DNA of 64,000 bases from DASQBT01 sp963746955 (GTDB lineage: Bacteria > Pseudomonadota > Gammaproteobacteria > Burkholderiales > Thiobacillaceae): positions 61,916 through 125,915 of the forward strand of contig CAVVDR010000007.1 in assembly GCA_963746955.1 (NCBI GenBank), read 5' to 3'. The translations under genes and the position numbers were made by a program. The notes under the pieces were generated by a model that was given only the letters and a program-made list of their open reading frames with translations, was not told the DNA's origin and ran no database searches. Positions 1 to 9,446 of this stretch are shown piece by piece; the first letter of the stretch is position 1, and every line of letters starts with the position of its first letter.

Positions 1-1386
1 GACAAAGTGCCCGGCTATGCCGGCCGCAGCCGCCATGGCGGGACTGACAAGGTGGGTGCGACCGCCTACCCCCTGGCGGCCCTCGAAGTTGCGGTTGGAG
101 GTCGAGGCGCACCGCTCGCCCGGCTCCAGCCGATCGGCATTCATCGCCAGACACATCGAGCAGCCTGGCTCGCGCCATTCAAACCCGGCCTTGAGAAATA
201 TCTGGTCCAGGCCTTCGTCTTCGGCCTGTTTTTTCACCAGCCCGGAGCCCGGCACCACCATGGCCAGCTTTACGCTTGCCGCCTTCCGCCGACCCCTGAC
301 CACCGCAGCCGCCTCGCGCAAGTCTTCGATGCGTGAATTGGTGCAGGAACCGATGAATACCTTGTCGATATAAATCCGCGCAATCGGGGTGCCCGGTTCC
401 AACGCCATGTATTTGAGCGCCCGTTCCCAGTCGTGCTTTTTCACTTCACTGGGCGCATGCGCCGGATCGGGCACCTTGCCGTCGATGGTGACGACCATCT
501 CGGGTGACGTTCCCCAGGTTACCTGGGGCTTGATCCTGGCAGCATCCAGCACCACTTCGGCATCGAACTGCGCGTCAGGATCGGATACGAGCGACTTCCA
601 GTATTCCACCGCCTGGGCCCACAATTCGCCCCTGGGCGCGAAAGGCCGGCCGCGGACATATTCGATGGTCTTTTCGTCTACCGCCACCATGCCGGCGCGC
701 GCACCCGCCTCAATCGCCATGTTGCACAGCGTCATGCGCCCTTCCATGCTCAGGCGGCGAATGGCAGAGCCGGCGAATTCAACGGCGTAGCCGGTGCCAC
801 CCGCGGTGCCGATTTCGCCGATGATGGCGAGCGCCACGTCCTTGGCTGTCACACCCTCTCCCAGTTTGCCTTCCACGACAATGCGCATGGCCTTTGATTT
901 CTTCTGCACCAGGCACTGGGTGGCCAGCACATGCTCGACTTCCGACGTGCCGATGCCCTGCGCCAGCGCGCCGAACGCCCCATGGGTCGAGGTATGCGAA
1001 TCGCCGCATACCACCGTCATGCCGGGCAGGGTCAGCCCCTCTTCCGGGCCGATCACATGCACGATGCCCTGGCGTATGTCGTTCATCCTGAATTCGATGA
1101 TGCCGTACTCGGCGCAGTTGGCGTCCAGGGTTTCCACCTGCAGGCGCGATACCGGATCGGCGATGCCAAGCGCGCGATCCGTCGTCGGCACATTGTGATC
1201 CGGCACCGCCACCGACGTTCCCGCCCGCCACGGCCTGCGCCCGGCCAGCTTCAGGCCCTCGAAGGCCTGCGGACTGGTGACTTCATGCACCAGATGGCGG
1301 TCGATGTACAGAAGCGTGGTGCCATCCGCTTCGGTATCCACCACGTGGGAATCCCAGAGTTTGTCGTAAAGCGTGCGGCCGCTCAT
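1..1386 (-). CDS. leuC: 3-isopropylmalate dehydratase large subunit, 3' end cut by window edge
   Basis: LeuC isomerises 2-isopropylmalate to 3-isopropylmalate in leucine biosynthesis, acting with LeuD in the cytoplasm. Reading leftward from the ATG at 1386-1384, 462 codons stay open to the first base of the window; only the last few residues should be missing. The [4Fe-4S] ligands are visible: Cys348 in GSCTNSR, and Cys409 and Cys412 in EPGCSMC. The N-terminus MSGRTLYDKLWDSHVV and the CGDSHTSTHGAFG block are typical of the family. leuD would be expected beyond the left edge. The upstream MFS gene ends 67 bp away on the same strand, so co-transcription is possible but not shown. Identification is secure. 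Confidence 0.97.
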   Translation of the reverse strand, partial: MSGRTLYDKLWDSHVVDTEADGTTLLYIDRHLVHEVTSPQAFEGLKLAGRRPWRAGTSVAVPDHNVPTTDRALGIADPVSRLQVETLDANCAEYGIIEFRMNDIRQGIVHVIGPEEGLTLPGMTVVCGDSHTSTHGAFGALAQGIGTSEVEHVLATQCLVQKKSKAMRIVVEGKLGEGVTAKDVALAIIGEIGTAGGTGYAVEFAGSAIRRLSMEGRMTLCNMAIEAGARAGMVAVDEKTIEYVRGRPFAPRGELWAQAVEYWKSLVSDPDAQFDAEVVLDAARIKPQVTWGTSPEMVVTIDGKVPDPAHAPSEVKKHDWERALKYMALEPGTPIARIYIDKVFIGSCTNSRIEDLREAAAVVRGRRKAASVKLAMVVPGSGLVKKQAEDEGLDQIFLKAGFEWREPGCSMCLAMNADRLEPGERCASTSNRNFEGRQGVGGRTHLVSPAMAAAAGIAGHFV

Positions 1387-1453
1387 GAAACTTGCCTAAG
1401 CTGCGGAAAAGATTGAAATTATACCCTCTCAGACCGTCAAGGCGCACCGGGGT

Positions 1454-2599
1454 TCATGTCGCCAGCCGGCCGCTTTTCCATGCCACCAGCACGAATGCCA
1501 GTCCGGCGCAGGCTGCCGCTATGCTGAAGGTGGCCTGGGGACCCAGGCCATCCCAGGCAGCGCCCGAATAGAGCCCGCCCAGCGTCCCGCCGGCGCCGAA
1601 GGCCATGCTGTTATACAAACCCTGGCCGCGCGTCTGATGGCGCCCGCGGAAATGCCGGTGTATCAGGGCGACCGCCGAAGAATGAAAGGCGCCAAAGGTA
1701 GCCGCGTGCAGGGTCTGGGCAAACAGCAGGGCCGGCAGGCTGTTCACCGCCCAGGCAATCAACAGAAAGCGCACCACGGCAAAGGCAAAGGTGGCCAGCA
1801 GGACGGTCTCCATACGCAGGCCTTGCGAGATGCGTGGCATCCACAGGAATACACCGATCTCGCACAACACGCCCAGCGCCCACAACCAGCCCACGGTGGA
1901 CTTGGCGTAACCATGATCGACCAGATAGATGGAATAGAAGGTGTAGTACGGCCCGTGCGCCGCCGCCATCAGAAAGCAGGCTACGAGCAGGGACCAGACT
2001 TCCGGCCGGCGGACGATTTCCCAAACCGGCAGATGATCGGTGGTGTGGACCTCGATTTCCGCCTCAGGGATGCGTCGCGCAAACAGCAAGATGCCGGCGA
2101 TGAATCCCAGTACCGCCCAAGGCAGATCGGCCACCGGCCGGTAATCGAACCAGTAGCCCAGCCCCAGCACCACCACGATAAAACCGATCGAGCCCCACAA
2201 GCGGATCCTGCCGTAGTGCTGGGTGTTGGTCTTCAGGTGCGACAGCGTGGTGGCCTCCACCAGCGGCAGCGAAGCGCTCCAGAAGAAACTCATTCCGGCC
2301 ATCACCACGAACAGCCACCAAAAAGACACGCCAGAAAACACGCCGACGTAGCACAGCAAGCTTCCCAGAGCCGCGATCTGCACGATGGCCACGCGCTTGC
2401 CGGTGCGGTCTGCAATGTGTCCCCAGATGTTGGGCGCGAAGATGCGCATCCCCTGCAGCAGCGACATCAGTACGCCGATCTGAAACGCGTTGAACGCTAG
2501 CGACTTGAGGTACAGTCCCCAGAAGGGCGCCATGGCGCCAACGAAAGCAAAATAGAAGAAGTAGAACCCAGACAGGCGCCAGTAGGGGACGTCATTCAT
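1454..2599 (-). CDS. MFS transporter, LacY/HcaT-like (MFS_1_like) family
   Basis: A 381-residue inner-membrane protein with about twelve hydrophobic segments. The N-terminus PYWRLSGFYFFYFAFVGA and the GHIADRTGKR loop between TM2 and TM3 match the MFS_1_like family (sugar symporter LacY and 3-phenylpropionate transporter HcaT relatives). The substrate cannot be read from sequence. It is divergent from the P-type ATPase gene, and the 103 bp between them should hold both promoters. It lies upstream of leuC on the same strand, but the link with leucine synthesis is only positional. Length is normal for the family. Confidence 0.85.
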   Translation of the reverse strand: MNDVPYWRLSGFYFFYFAFVGAMAPFWGLYLKSLAFNAFQIGVLMSLLQGMRIFAPNIWGHIADRTGKRVAIVQIAALGSLLCYVGVFSGVSFWWLFVVMAGMSFFWSASLPLVEATTLSHLKTNTQHYGRIRLWGSIGFIVVVLGLGYWFDYRPVADLPWAVLGFIAGILLFARRIPEAEIEVHTTDHLPVWEIVRRPEVWSLLVACFLMAAAHGPYYTFYSIYLVDHGYAKSTVGWLWALGVLCEIGVFLWMPRISQGLRMETVLLATFAFAVVRFLLIAWAVNSLPALLFAQTLHAATFGAFHSSAVALIHRHFRGRHQTRGQGLYNSMAFGAGGTLGGLYSGAAWDGLGPQATFSIAAACAGLAFVLVAWKSGRLAT

Positions 2600-2702
2600 G
2601 CTGGTGCATTATCCTGAATATCGCCGAGCAAATTGAACCTGCCGTGCAAAATATTCCCGCCCTCCGGCGACCAAGTGCTGAATAGCTTGTTGCCCCACCA
2701 CC

Positions 2703-5348
2703 ATGGCCCCTGTTAGCGGTGATCAATCCCTAGCCTGGCACTGCCTGAATGTGGAGCAGGCCATCCGCAGTCTGGCCAGCGATCCGGGTCAGGGGCTGCG
2801 TGCAGCGGATGCCCTGTCACGACTTGAGCAATTCGGCCCCAATGCTCTGCAGGAGGCGCGCAGGCGCCGTCCGCTCAGCATGCTTGCAGCCCAATTCACG
2901 GATTTCATGATCCTGGTGCTGATCGCGGCGGCGGTAATTGCCGGCTTCGTCGGCGAGCCGCAGGACACGGTCTCCATTGTGGTCATCGTCGTGCTGAACG
3001 GCGCCATCGGCTTTGTCCAGGAATACCGGGCAGAGCGCGCGATGGCTGCGCTGAAAAAGATGGCCAATCCCAAGGCGCGCGTCGTCCGCGACGGACGCCC
3101 TGCAATGATCGATGCGGACACCCTGGTTCCCGGCGACATCGTGGAACTGGAAGCCGGCAACATCGTGCCGGCGGATTTGCGCCTGATCGAATTGGCCGCG
3201 CTGAAGATCAACGAGTCCGCGCTGACCGGCGAATCCCAGCCGGTCGAAAAGCGGGTCGAGTCGCTGGATCAGGCCGACCTGCCATTGGGCGACCGCCTCA
3301 ACCTGGCCTACAAGGGCACCATCGTCACGCTTGGCCGCGCGCGCGGCCTGGTGGTGGCTACCGGCATGCGAACGGAATTGGGCAGGATCGCCGCATTGCT
3401 GTCCGCCGAAGCCGGCAAGACTCCCTTGCAGAAACGCCTGGGCAAGCTGGGCGAGAAGCTGGCGCTGGCGGTGCTGGCGATCTGCACGGTCATCTTCGTC
3501 GTCGGCTGGGTGCGAGGCGAGCCGCCGCTGGCCATGCTGCTCACCGCCGTGAGCCTGGCGGTGGCAGCGATGCCGGAAGCCCTGCCTGCGGTGGTCACCA
3601 TTTCGCTTGCCTTGGGCGCTGCGCGCATGGTCAGGCAAAACGCGCTCATCCGTCGCCTGCCCGCGGTGGAGACGCTCGGCTCGGTCACCTACATCTGCTC
3701 CGACAAGACCGGCACCCTGACCCTCAATCGCATGCAGGTCGATCGCCTGCTGGCAGATGGCGAAAGCCGATCGGCGCTTCCATCGACCGAGCAAACACCC
3801 TGGCGCGAGCTGGGCCTGGCCATGGCGCTTTGCAATGACGCAGCCCTGGATGTGGAAGGCACGCCGGTTGGCGACCCGACCGAGACTGCGCTGCTCGTGG
3901 GGGCAGGTGCCGCGGGGTTGAACAAGCGCGACCTGACCCAGTTGCTGCCTCGAATCGCGGAAGTCCCTTTCGATTCGAAGCGCGCCCGCATGAGCACGCT
4001 TCATGCCGACCAGGCTCAGGTGCTGGTGCTGGTCAAGGGCGCGCCGGAGGCCGTATTGCCGCATTGCACGGACCGGCTCTCGGCACAGGGTATTCGGCCG
4101 ATCGACCGAGCCGCGCTGCACGATGCGGCGGAAGAACTGGCCCGGCAAGGCCTGCGCATGCTGGCCTTCGCACAGCGTCACGTGCCTGCCGTGCCGGATG
4201 AACTCACGGCCGACACGCTGGAAACCAGCCTGACGTTCCTGGGTCTCGTCGCCCTGATCGATCCGCCCCGGCCCGAAGCGGCCGTTGCGGTCGCAGCCTG
4301 CAAGGCCGCCGGCATCATTCCGGTCATGATCACCGGCGACCATCCCGCCACCGCGCGCGCCATCGCTCGGCGGCTGGGCATCATTGAAGAAGGCGGCAAG
4401 GTATTGACCGGCACCCAGCTGGCGCGCCTCACGCTCAAGGAGTTGGAAAGCGAGGTCGAACGGGTTCGGGTCTATGCGCGCATCGACCCGGAGCAGAAGA
4501 TCAAGATCGTTCAGGCCCTGCAGGACAAGGGCGAATTCGTCGCCATGACCGGCGATGGGGTGAACGACGCCCCTGCCCTGAAGCGCGCGGACATCGGCAT
4601 CGCCATGGGCAAGGGCGGCACCGACGTGGCGCGCGAAGCGGCGCACATGACGCTGCTCGATGACAATTTCGCCACCATTGTTGCAGCGGTGCGCGAAGGT
4701 CGACGCATTTTCGACAACATCCGCAAGTTCGTCCGATACGTGCTGACCGGAAATTCAGGCGAGATCTGGCTGTTGTTCCTCGCCCCCTTTCTCGGCCTGC
4801 CGGTCCCCTTGCAACCGATCCAGATCCTGTGGGTGAACCTCGTCACCGACGGACTACCCGGCCTTGCCCTGTCGGTCGAGCCCGAGGAACGCGACATCAT
4901 GCGGCGCGCCCCGCGCGCACCGGGCGAAAGCCTGTTCGCCCACGGCATCTGGCAGCACACGCTGTGGGTGGGGCTGTTGATCGGCGGGCTGTCTCTCCTG
5001 GTCCAGGCCTGGGCGCTGCAGGCAAGCGACGCCCACTGGCAAAGCATGGTATTCACGGTATTGACCCTGTCGCAGATGTGCCATGTGCTGGCGATCCGTT
5101 CCGAACGCGAATCCCTGTTCAGCCTCGGCTTGTTCAGCAACCCCGCCATGCTGGGCGCGGTGCTGCTGACCTTTGTGCTGCAACTGGCCGTCCTGTATAT
5201 GCCCTTGCTTCAGCCCATTTTCAAGACCACGCCGTTGAGCCTGGCTGAGCTGGGCTGGTGTCTGGCCCTGTCTTCCGTCGTATTTGTTGCCGTGGAGATC
5301 GAGAAAGCCCTAGTGCGCAGGGGCTGGCTGTACGCGCCTCGCGCCTAG
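2703..5348 (+). CDS. P2-type cation-transporting ATPase (Ca2+/Mn2+-like)
   Basis: An 881-residue inner-membrane ion pump. In order: cation-ATPase N-terminal domain (about residues 8-70), TM1-2, actuator domain with LTGES, TM3-4 with the ion-site motif PEALP, the phosphorylation site CSDKTGTLT with Asp334 as the phosphorylated residue, nucleotide-binding domain, the hinge MTGDGVNDAP, and six C-terminal TM helices with the NLVTDG segment of TM6. PEALP in TM4 and the absence of N-terminal CxxC metal-binding repeats favour Ca2+ or another hard divalent cation over Cu or Zn. No clear Shine-Dalgarno precedes the ATG. Its stop overlaps the aroC stop on the other strand by four bases (CTAG). Confidence 0.92.
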   Translation: MAPVSGDQSLAWHCLNVEQAIRSLASDPGQGLRAADALSRLEQFGPNALQEARRRRPLSMLAAQFTDFMILVLIAAAVIAGFVGEPQDTVSIVVIVVLNGAIGFVQEYRAERAMAALKKMANPKARVVRDGRPAMIDADTLVPGDIVELEAGNIVPADLRLIELAALKINESALTGESQPVEKRVESLDQADLPLGDRLNLAYKGTIVTLGRARGLVVATGMRTELGRIAALLSAEAGKTPLQKRLGKLGEKLALAVLAICTVIFVVGWVRGEPPLAMLLTAVSLAVAAMPEALPAVVTISLALGAARMVRQNALIRRLPAVETLGSVTYICSDKTGTLTLNRMQVDRLLADGESRSALPSTEQTPWRELGLAMALCNDAALDVEGTPVGDPTETALLVGAGAAGLNKRDLTQLLPRIAEVPFDSKRARMSTLHADQAQVLVLVKGAPEAVLPHCTDRLSAQGIRPIDRAALHDAAEELARQGLRMLAFAQRHVPAVPDELTADTLETSLTFLGLVALIDPPRPEAAVAVAACKAAGIIPVMITGDHPATARAIARRLGIIEEGGKVLTGTQLARLTLKELESEVERVRVYARIDPEQKIKIVQALQDKGEFVAMTGDGVNDAPALKRADIGIAMGKGGTDVAREAAHMTLLDDNFATIVAAVREGRRIFDNIRKFVRYVLTGNSGEIWLLFLAPFLGLPVPLQPIQILWVNLVTDGLPGLALSVEPEERDIMRRAPRAPGESLFAHGIWQHTLWVGLLIGGLSLLVQAWALQASDAHWQSMVFTVLTLSQMCHVLAIRSERESLFSLGLFSNPAMLGAVLLTFVLQLAVLYMPLLQPIFKTTPLSLAELGWCLALSSVVFVAVEIEKALVRRGWLYAPRA

Positions 5349-6442
5349 ATCTGGCCCGGAATCACCGGCGTCCCGCTTTCCACGTCCCCACATTGCGCCC
5401 GGTGACGCAGGGCGTGATCCATGATCACGATGGCCATGAGCGCTTCCGCGATTGGGGTGGCGCGGATGCCGACGCAGGGATCGTGACGGCCGTGGGTGAC
5501 GACTTGAGTCGGCTCGCCTTTGAGATTGACCGAGCGGCCGGGCAGGCGGATGGAAGACGTCGGCTTGATGGCGATGTGAGCGACGATGGGCTGGCCCGAG
5601 GAAATGCCGCCCAATATGCCACCCGCGTGATTGCTCAAGAATCCCGCCGGAGTCATTTCGTCCCGGTGTTCGGTGCCCTTCTGCCGGGCGCTCAGCATCC
5701 CGTCGCCAATCTCCACACCTTTCACTGCATTGAGCCCCATCAAGGCATGGGCAAGGTCGGCATCGAGCTTTTCATACAGTGGCTCGCCCAAGCCTACCGG
5801 GACATTCTCGGCCACCACGGTAATTCTTGCGCCCACCGAGTCACCGGACTTGCGCAAGCTGTCCATGTAGGTTTCCAGCTTCGGAACGATGGCTGCGCCG
5901 GGGGAAAAGAACACATTGTTATCGACCTCATCCCAGGACACGAAAGGCAGATCGAAGGGTCCAAGCGCAGACAGGTAGCCGCGTATGGCCACGCCGTATC
6001 TTTCCTTGAGCCACTTCTTCGCTATTGCTCCCGCGCCGACGATGGGCGCCGTCAACCGCGCGGACGATCGCCCGCCGCCGCGATAGTCGCGCAGGCCGTA
6101 TTTCTGCGTGTAGGTATAGTCCGCATGGCCGGGGCGGAAGGTCTCGGCGATGTTGCCGTAATCCTTGCCGCGCTGATCTTCGTTACGAATCAGCAGCGCA
6201 ATGGGGGTGCCGGTAGTTCGGCCCTCAAAGAGGCCGGACAGGATTTCCACCGTGTCCGATTCCTTGCGCTGCGTGACATGCCGCGACGTGCCGGGCTTGC
6301 GCCGGTCCAGGTCATGCTGGATGTCGGCCTCGCGCAATTCCAGGCCCGGCGGGCAGCCATCCACCACGCAGCCGATGGCCGGGCCGTGCGATTCGCCAAA
6401 AACCGTCACGCAGAAAAGCTTGCCGAGTGTGCTGCCGGACAT
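5345..6442 (-). CDS. aroC: Chorismate synthase
   Basis: AroC performs the last shared step of aromatic biosynthesis, removing phosphate from 5-enolpyruvylshikimate 3-phosphate to give chorismate, with reduced FMN. The start is placed at the ATG at 6442 (MSGSTLGKLF), which gives 365 residues, the family's usual length; the frame is open further upstream but that extension has no family resemblance. Signatures visible are GESHGPAIG near the N-terminus, GGGRSSAR in the middle and RHDPCVGIRA near the C-terminus. It is convergent with the cation ATPase, sharing a CTAG stop-codon overlap. Identification is secure. Confidence 0.97.
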   Translation of the reverse strand: MSGSTLGKLFCVTVFGESHGPAIGCVVDGCPPGLELREADIQHDLDRRKPGTSRHVTQRKESDTVEILSGLFEGRTTGTPIALLIRNEDQRGKDYGNIAETFRPGHADYTYTQKYGLRDYRGGGRSSARLTAPIVGAGAIAKKWLKERYGVAIRGYLSALGPFDLPFVSWDEVDNNVFFSPGAAIVPKLETYMDSLRKSGDSVGARITVVAENVPVGLGEPLYEKLDADLAHALMGLNAVKGVEIGDGMLSARQKGTEHRDEMTPAGFLSNHAGGILGGISSGQPIVAHIAIKPTSSIRLPGRSVNLKGEPTQVVTHGRHDPCVGIRATPIAEALMAIVIMDHALRHRAQCGDVESGTPVIPGQI

Positions 6443-6765
6443 GATGGGTAGCGGCCGGAACAATAATGCGGCAATTTTAGCAGAGGGCCTGCAGACAGCC
6501 CTTGAGACGACGACGATCAAAGCGCTTGTCACCCGTCTGCGCGCGCTCGGACTGGGTAATAACGCCACCGGACAATTGTCCTTTCCCGCCCGGGTTGCCG
6601 CCCGGCTCGTTGCGAAACCGGGTTGAGTTTCCTATTCTCTTAGAGCGCGTTGCGTTTCCTGTTGTTTTCGCTTGCCCACCGCCCCGCGCGCGTTACGATC
6701 CAGACCGGCTGCCGGGATGTCGAGGTTATTCCGCGCATCCGCACATGCAACTCATGGGAGCAGCG

Positions 6766-9120
6766 ATGGCAGGAGGACTCTTTCAGGGCCTGAGCAAGTT
6801 GCTGGACGCGGGGGCCACCTATCTTCAACACCAGCAGTTCGCAGAACGCCTGCGCGGCATGCAGTTGGAGGAAGCGAAAGGCCAACTGGCCGCTTACGTT
6901 GGCGGCATGTCTGACGCAGGGTTTAACGGCCTCAAGCTCGCGTTGGCATTGCTCGCGAAGAACACCAAGGAGCCCGGCACGAGCAAGCTGCTGAACGGAC
7001 TGCTCGAGTCGCTCGACGCCGCGCGCCAGAATCTTGCGCAAGGGGTTCCAAGCGAGACCGCCGCACCTGTCCCGTTGGTCGACACCGCACCCGCGCGAAG
7101 CTTCGACGACGACCTAGCACTGGTCGGCGGATGGCACGAGCTGGATCAGGACGGCCGCATCGCCGCGCTTAGCACCTACCTCGCCGACCTCGCGCCGGGC
7201 GTTTTCAGCACCTTTCGTGAGCACGTGTCACAAATGGTAGCGAACGTGGAGGAACAGATTCGCCGGCATGAGGCCAATGAGAACAAGGCGTGGGGCGGGT
7301 TCGCGGAGGACCGCATGAGTTATATGCTCGCGCGCCTCCAGACAGGCCAGCGCGATCCGGCTTTCCTCGCCCGCCTTCGCGAGTTGCACGACTATCGAGC
7401 CTATTTCGAATGGGTGGGCAGGGCGTCTGATCTCGTCTGGGAGGAACGCGAACGGCAACTGCGTGAGGCGCAAGCTCGCGCGCAAGCCGCGGCCGCCGAT
7501 TCGCCGCCCGAACCGGAAGAAACGCCTGCGCAAGCGGGCACGGAAGCCTCTTCGGTTGATGACGCGAGCGAACTCGAAACGATCGCGATGCTGCGCACGC
7601 AACTGGAGCAGGGGCTGACAAGCGGCGAGATTCGGCCCGAACGGCGGGCAAGCTACGAGCGGTTCCTCGACAAGATGGAGGGCCTCGTTGCGCCGCTCAG
7701 CGATCCGAACGTGCCGGCGGCTGAAAAGGCCAAGCTCCTGGAGCGGTTTCGCGGGCTCATGGCGGAGTTCCAGCAGGCCTATGTTGCCCCTGGGGCTGCC
7801 AACCGCCTCGATGGGCTGCCGGAGGATGCGCGAGCGCGTACGCTCGAGACCTGCATCGCCGACATGAAGGGGTTTCTCTATCGCGAGCTCGCACAGTCGC
7901 CGCCGCAACATACTGCCGAGCGCATGCACGAGCTGCTGGGCGACCTGACCCGCGCGCATCAGGAGGTGGCGGACCTCACAGAAGACGAGGCGGCCATCGC
8001 CTTCGAGCGCGAAATGCTGCGAGTTACGGCGCAGGGCCTGCACGACTTTGCCCAGCGTGAGCACCTCATGCTCGTTCGACCGCTTTGGCAGTGCGCCGAG
8101 GTGATGCCGTCGCCCCACGGGCTGTTCTACGCCGGAGCGGCCGACCTCGAAGGGACGGTGCGCGCCCTGGCGACGCGCATGCGGCTGGATATCCCATCCA
8201 CGCGCGGACAGTACTACGGCCAGGCACGCTGGGACGCATTGCGCTCGTCTCACGTGGCCGTGTTCGACCTGCGGGGCTATCGCCCGGGCCTGGTCCGGAG
8301 CAACGCTGCCGCAGCGTCGGCGCTGGCGGCCACGGCCTACGAACTCGGACTCGCCTGCTCGCTCGGCAAGCCCGTCGTGGTCGTGACGCGACCGGATGAC
8401 GTCCTGCCGTTCGACGTGGATATCGCGCCGTGCGAACTCTCGGGCGACGCCGGCAGCGACAAGCCGTTGCTGGCCGACGCACTCGATCGCGCCTGGTACG
8501 GGCGCCAGCGCACGACAGGCGCGTCCGGTCTTGCCGCGACGTTCGCGTTCCTGGAGCGGATCACACGCGACCATCCGCGCCGCCGCATGCTCGAGGCAGC
8601 GGGCCTGCTCGATGTGCAGCAGATCGACGACGCCATCGGGTTTGCCGGCAGCGTCAAGCAGATTCTGCGCGAACAGGGGCTTGGCGACCTCCAGGCCATT
8701 TCCCCCGCATGGGCCGGCCGCTATCCGGATGAGGCGAAGCCAACGGTGTTTCACGTCATGCCGTTCTCGGAACCGTGGTCGAACAAGATCCGAGACGCCG
8801 CGCGCGCCACGTGCACCGCGCGCGGCTATGCCTACCGGCGCGGCGACGAGGCCGATGAGGGACGAATCATTCAGGCAATCTGGGACGACATCTGCGGCGC
8901 GAACGTGGTACTGGTCGACCTCACCGGATTGAACCTCAACGTGCTCGTCGAGCTCGGCATGGCCCACGCGCTGGGCCGTACTGTCCTGGCAGTGCGGCGA
9001 GCGGGGCTGAAAGAACCACTCCCCCGCAATATCGAAAAGCTGCGGGTACTCGACTACGACGGCGCGCCTGGCCTGTCGCGCATCCTCACCAGTCGACTGG
9101 CGACCAAGCACAATGCCTGA
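6766..9120 (+). CDS. Large protein with tandem TIR/deoxyribosyltransferase-like domains
   Basis: A 784-residue protein with no homologue I can name. The chosen ATG follows GGGAG at a spacing of five bases; the frame is open 88 codons further upstream but that part looks like non-coding sequence. Residues 1-450 are mostly charged, Ala/Glu-rich predicted helix. Two Rossmann-like segments follow, each with the layout of nucleoside 2-deoxyribosyltransferase or TIR-like domains. The first, about 455-560, has VAVFDLRG then TAYELGLACSLGKPVVVV. The second, about 659-749, has FHVMPFSEPW, then NVVLVDLTGLN and VELGMAHALGR. The conserved Glu of ELG is present in both copies. Such domains cleave N-glycosidic bonds of nucleotides or NAD in known defence effectors; that role here is inference. 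It stands alone between aroC and folE. Confidence 0.6.
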   Translation: MAGGLFQGLSKLLDAGATYLQHQQFAERLRGMQLEEAKGQLAAYVGGMSDAGFNGLKLALALLAKNTKEPGTSKLLNGLLESLDAARQNLAQGVPSETAAPVPLVDTAPARSFDDDLALVGGWHELDQDGRIAALSTYLADLAPGVFSTFREHVSQMVANVEEQIRRHEANENKAWGGFAEDRMSYMLARLQTGQRDPAFLARLRELHDYRAYFEWVGRASDLVWEERERQLREAQARAQAAAADSPPEPEETPAQAGTEASSVDDASELETIAMLRTQLEQGLTSGEIRPERRASYERFLDKMEGLVAPLSDPNVPAAEKAKLLERFRGLMAEFQQAYVAPGAANRLDGLPEDARARTLETCIADMKGFLYRELAQSPPQHTAERMHELLGDLTRAHQEVADLTEDEAAIAFEREMLRVTAQGLHDFAQREHLMLVRPLWQCAEVMPSPHGLFYAGAADLEGTVRALATRMRLDIPSTRGQYYGQARWDALRSSHVAVFDLRGYRPGLVRSNAAAASALAATAYELGLACSLGKPVVVVTRPDDVLPFDVDIAPCELSGDAGSDKPLLADALDRAWYGRQRTTGASGLAATFAFLERITRDHPRRRMLEAAGLLDVQQIDDAIGFAGSVKQILREQGLGDLQAISPAWAGRYPDEAKPTVFHVMPFSEPWSNKIRDAARATCTARGYAYRRGDEADEGRIIQAIWDDICGANVVLVDLTGLNLNVLVELGMAHALGRTVLAVRRAGLKEPLPRNIEKLRVLDYDGAPGLSRILTSRLATKHNA

Positions 9121-9446
9121 CGCGCCAGGGGCGACAGGACATGACAGGGCATCGACGCTGCCGCATCGAGTAGATCGAGGCGGCAGTTCCGTCATATCCA
9201 TCGCCGCTCACAATCCGGCGCAGGGCGTATTGTGGTTTGCGATTCGCAAGATGTGGAGAACCTGACCGGATGGCTTGCCGTCGAAAGTGATAACAGGGAG
9301 GAGGGTTCGCTCCCTTTTCCGAGATAATCGTAGTTGTATGGCAATCGGAGAGGCGGGCTGCGCAAGGCTTTGAAGTGCTGTTGACGCTGTGACCCTGTAA
9401 TCATCTGAAAACGGCCTCTTTAAATCTGCAAACAAGGACAACAGCA
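9121..9446. other. Intergenic region before folE
   Basis: This 326-bp gap has no convincing gene. Short reverse-strand frames inside it lack family resemblance and ribosome-binding sites. It contains the inverted repeat at 9158-9186 and must carry the folE promoter, which I could not place with confidence. Confidence 0.5.
9158..9186. repeat. 29-nt inverted repeat downstream of the TIR-like gene
   Basis: Perfect 7-bp arms CTGCCGC and GCGGCAG enclose an inner TCGA/TCGA pair. It sits 38 bp after the TIR-like gene stop. There is no following T-run, so it is a weak terminator candidate at best; a protein-binding palindrome is the alternative. Confidence 0.45.

Noticed and set aside
2817..4646. 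609-codon open frame on the minus strand
   Set aside because: Antisense to the clearly conserved P-type ATPase; it has no family resemblance and is an effect of high GC.
7228..9201. 657-codon open frame on the minus strand
   Set aside because: Antisense to the TIR-like gene; the plus-strand frame has a ribosome-binding site and recognisable domains.
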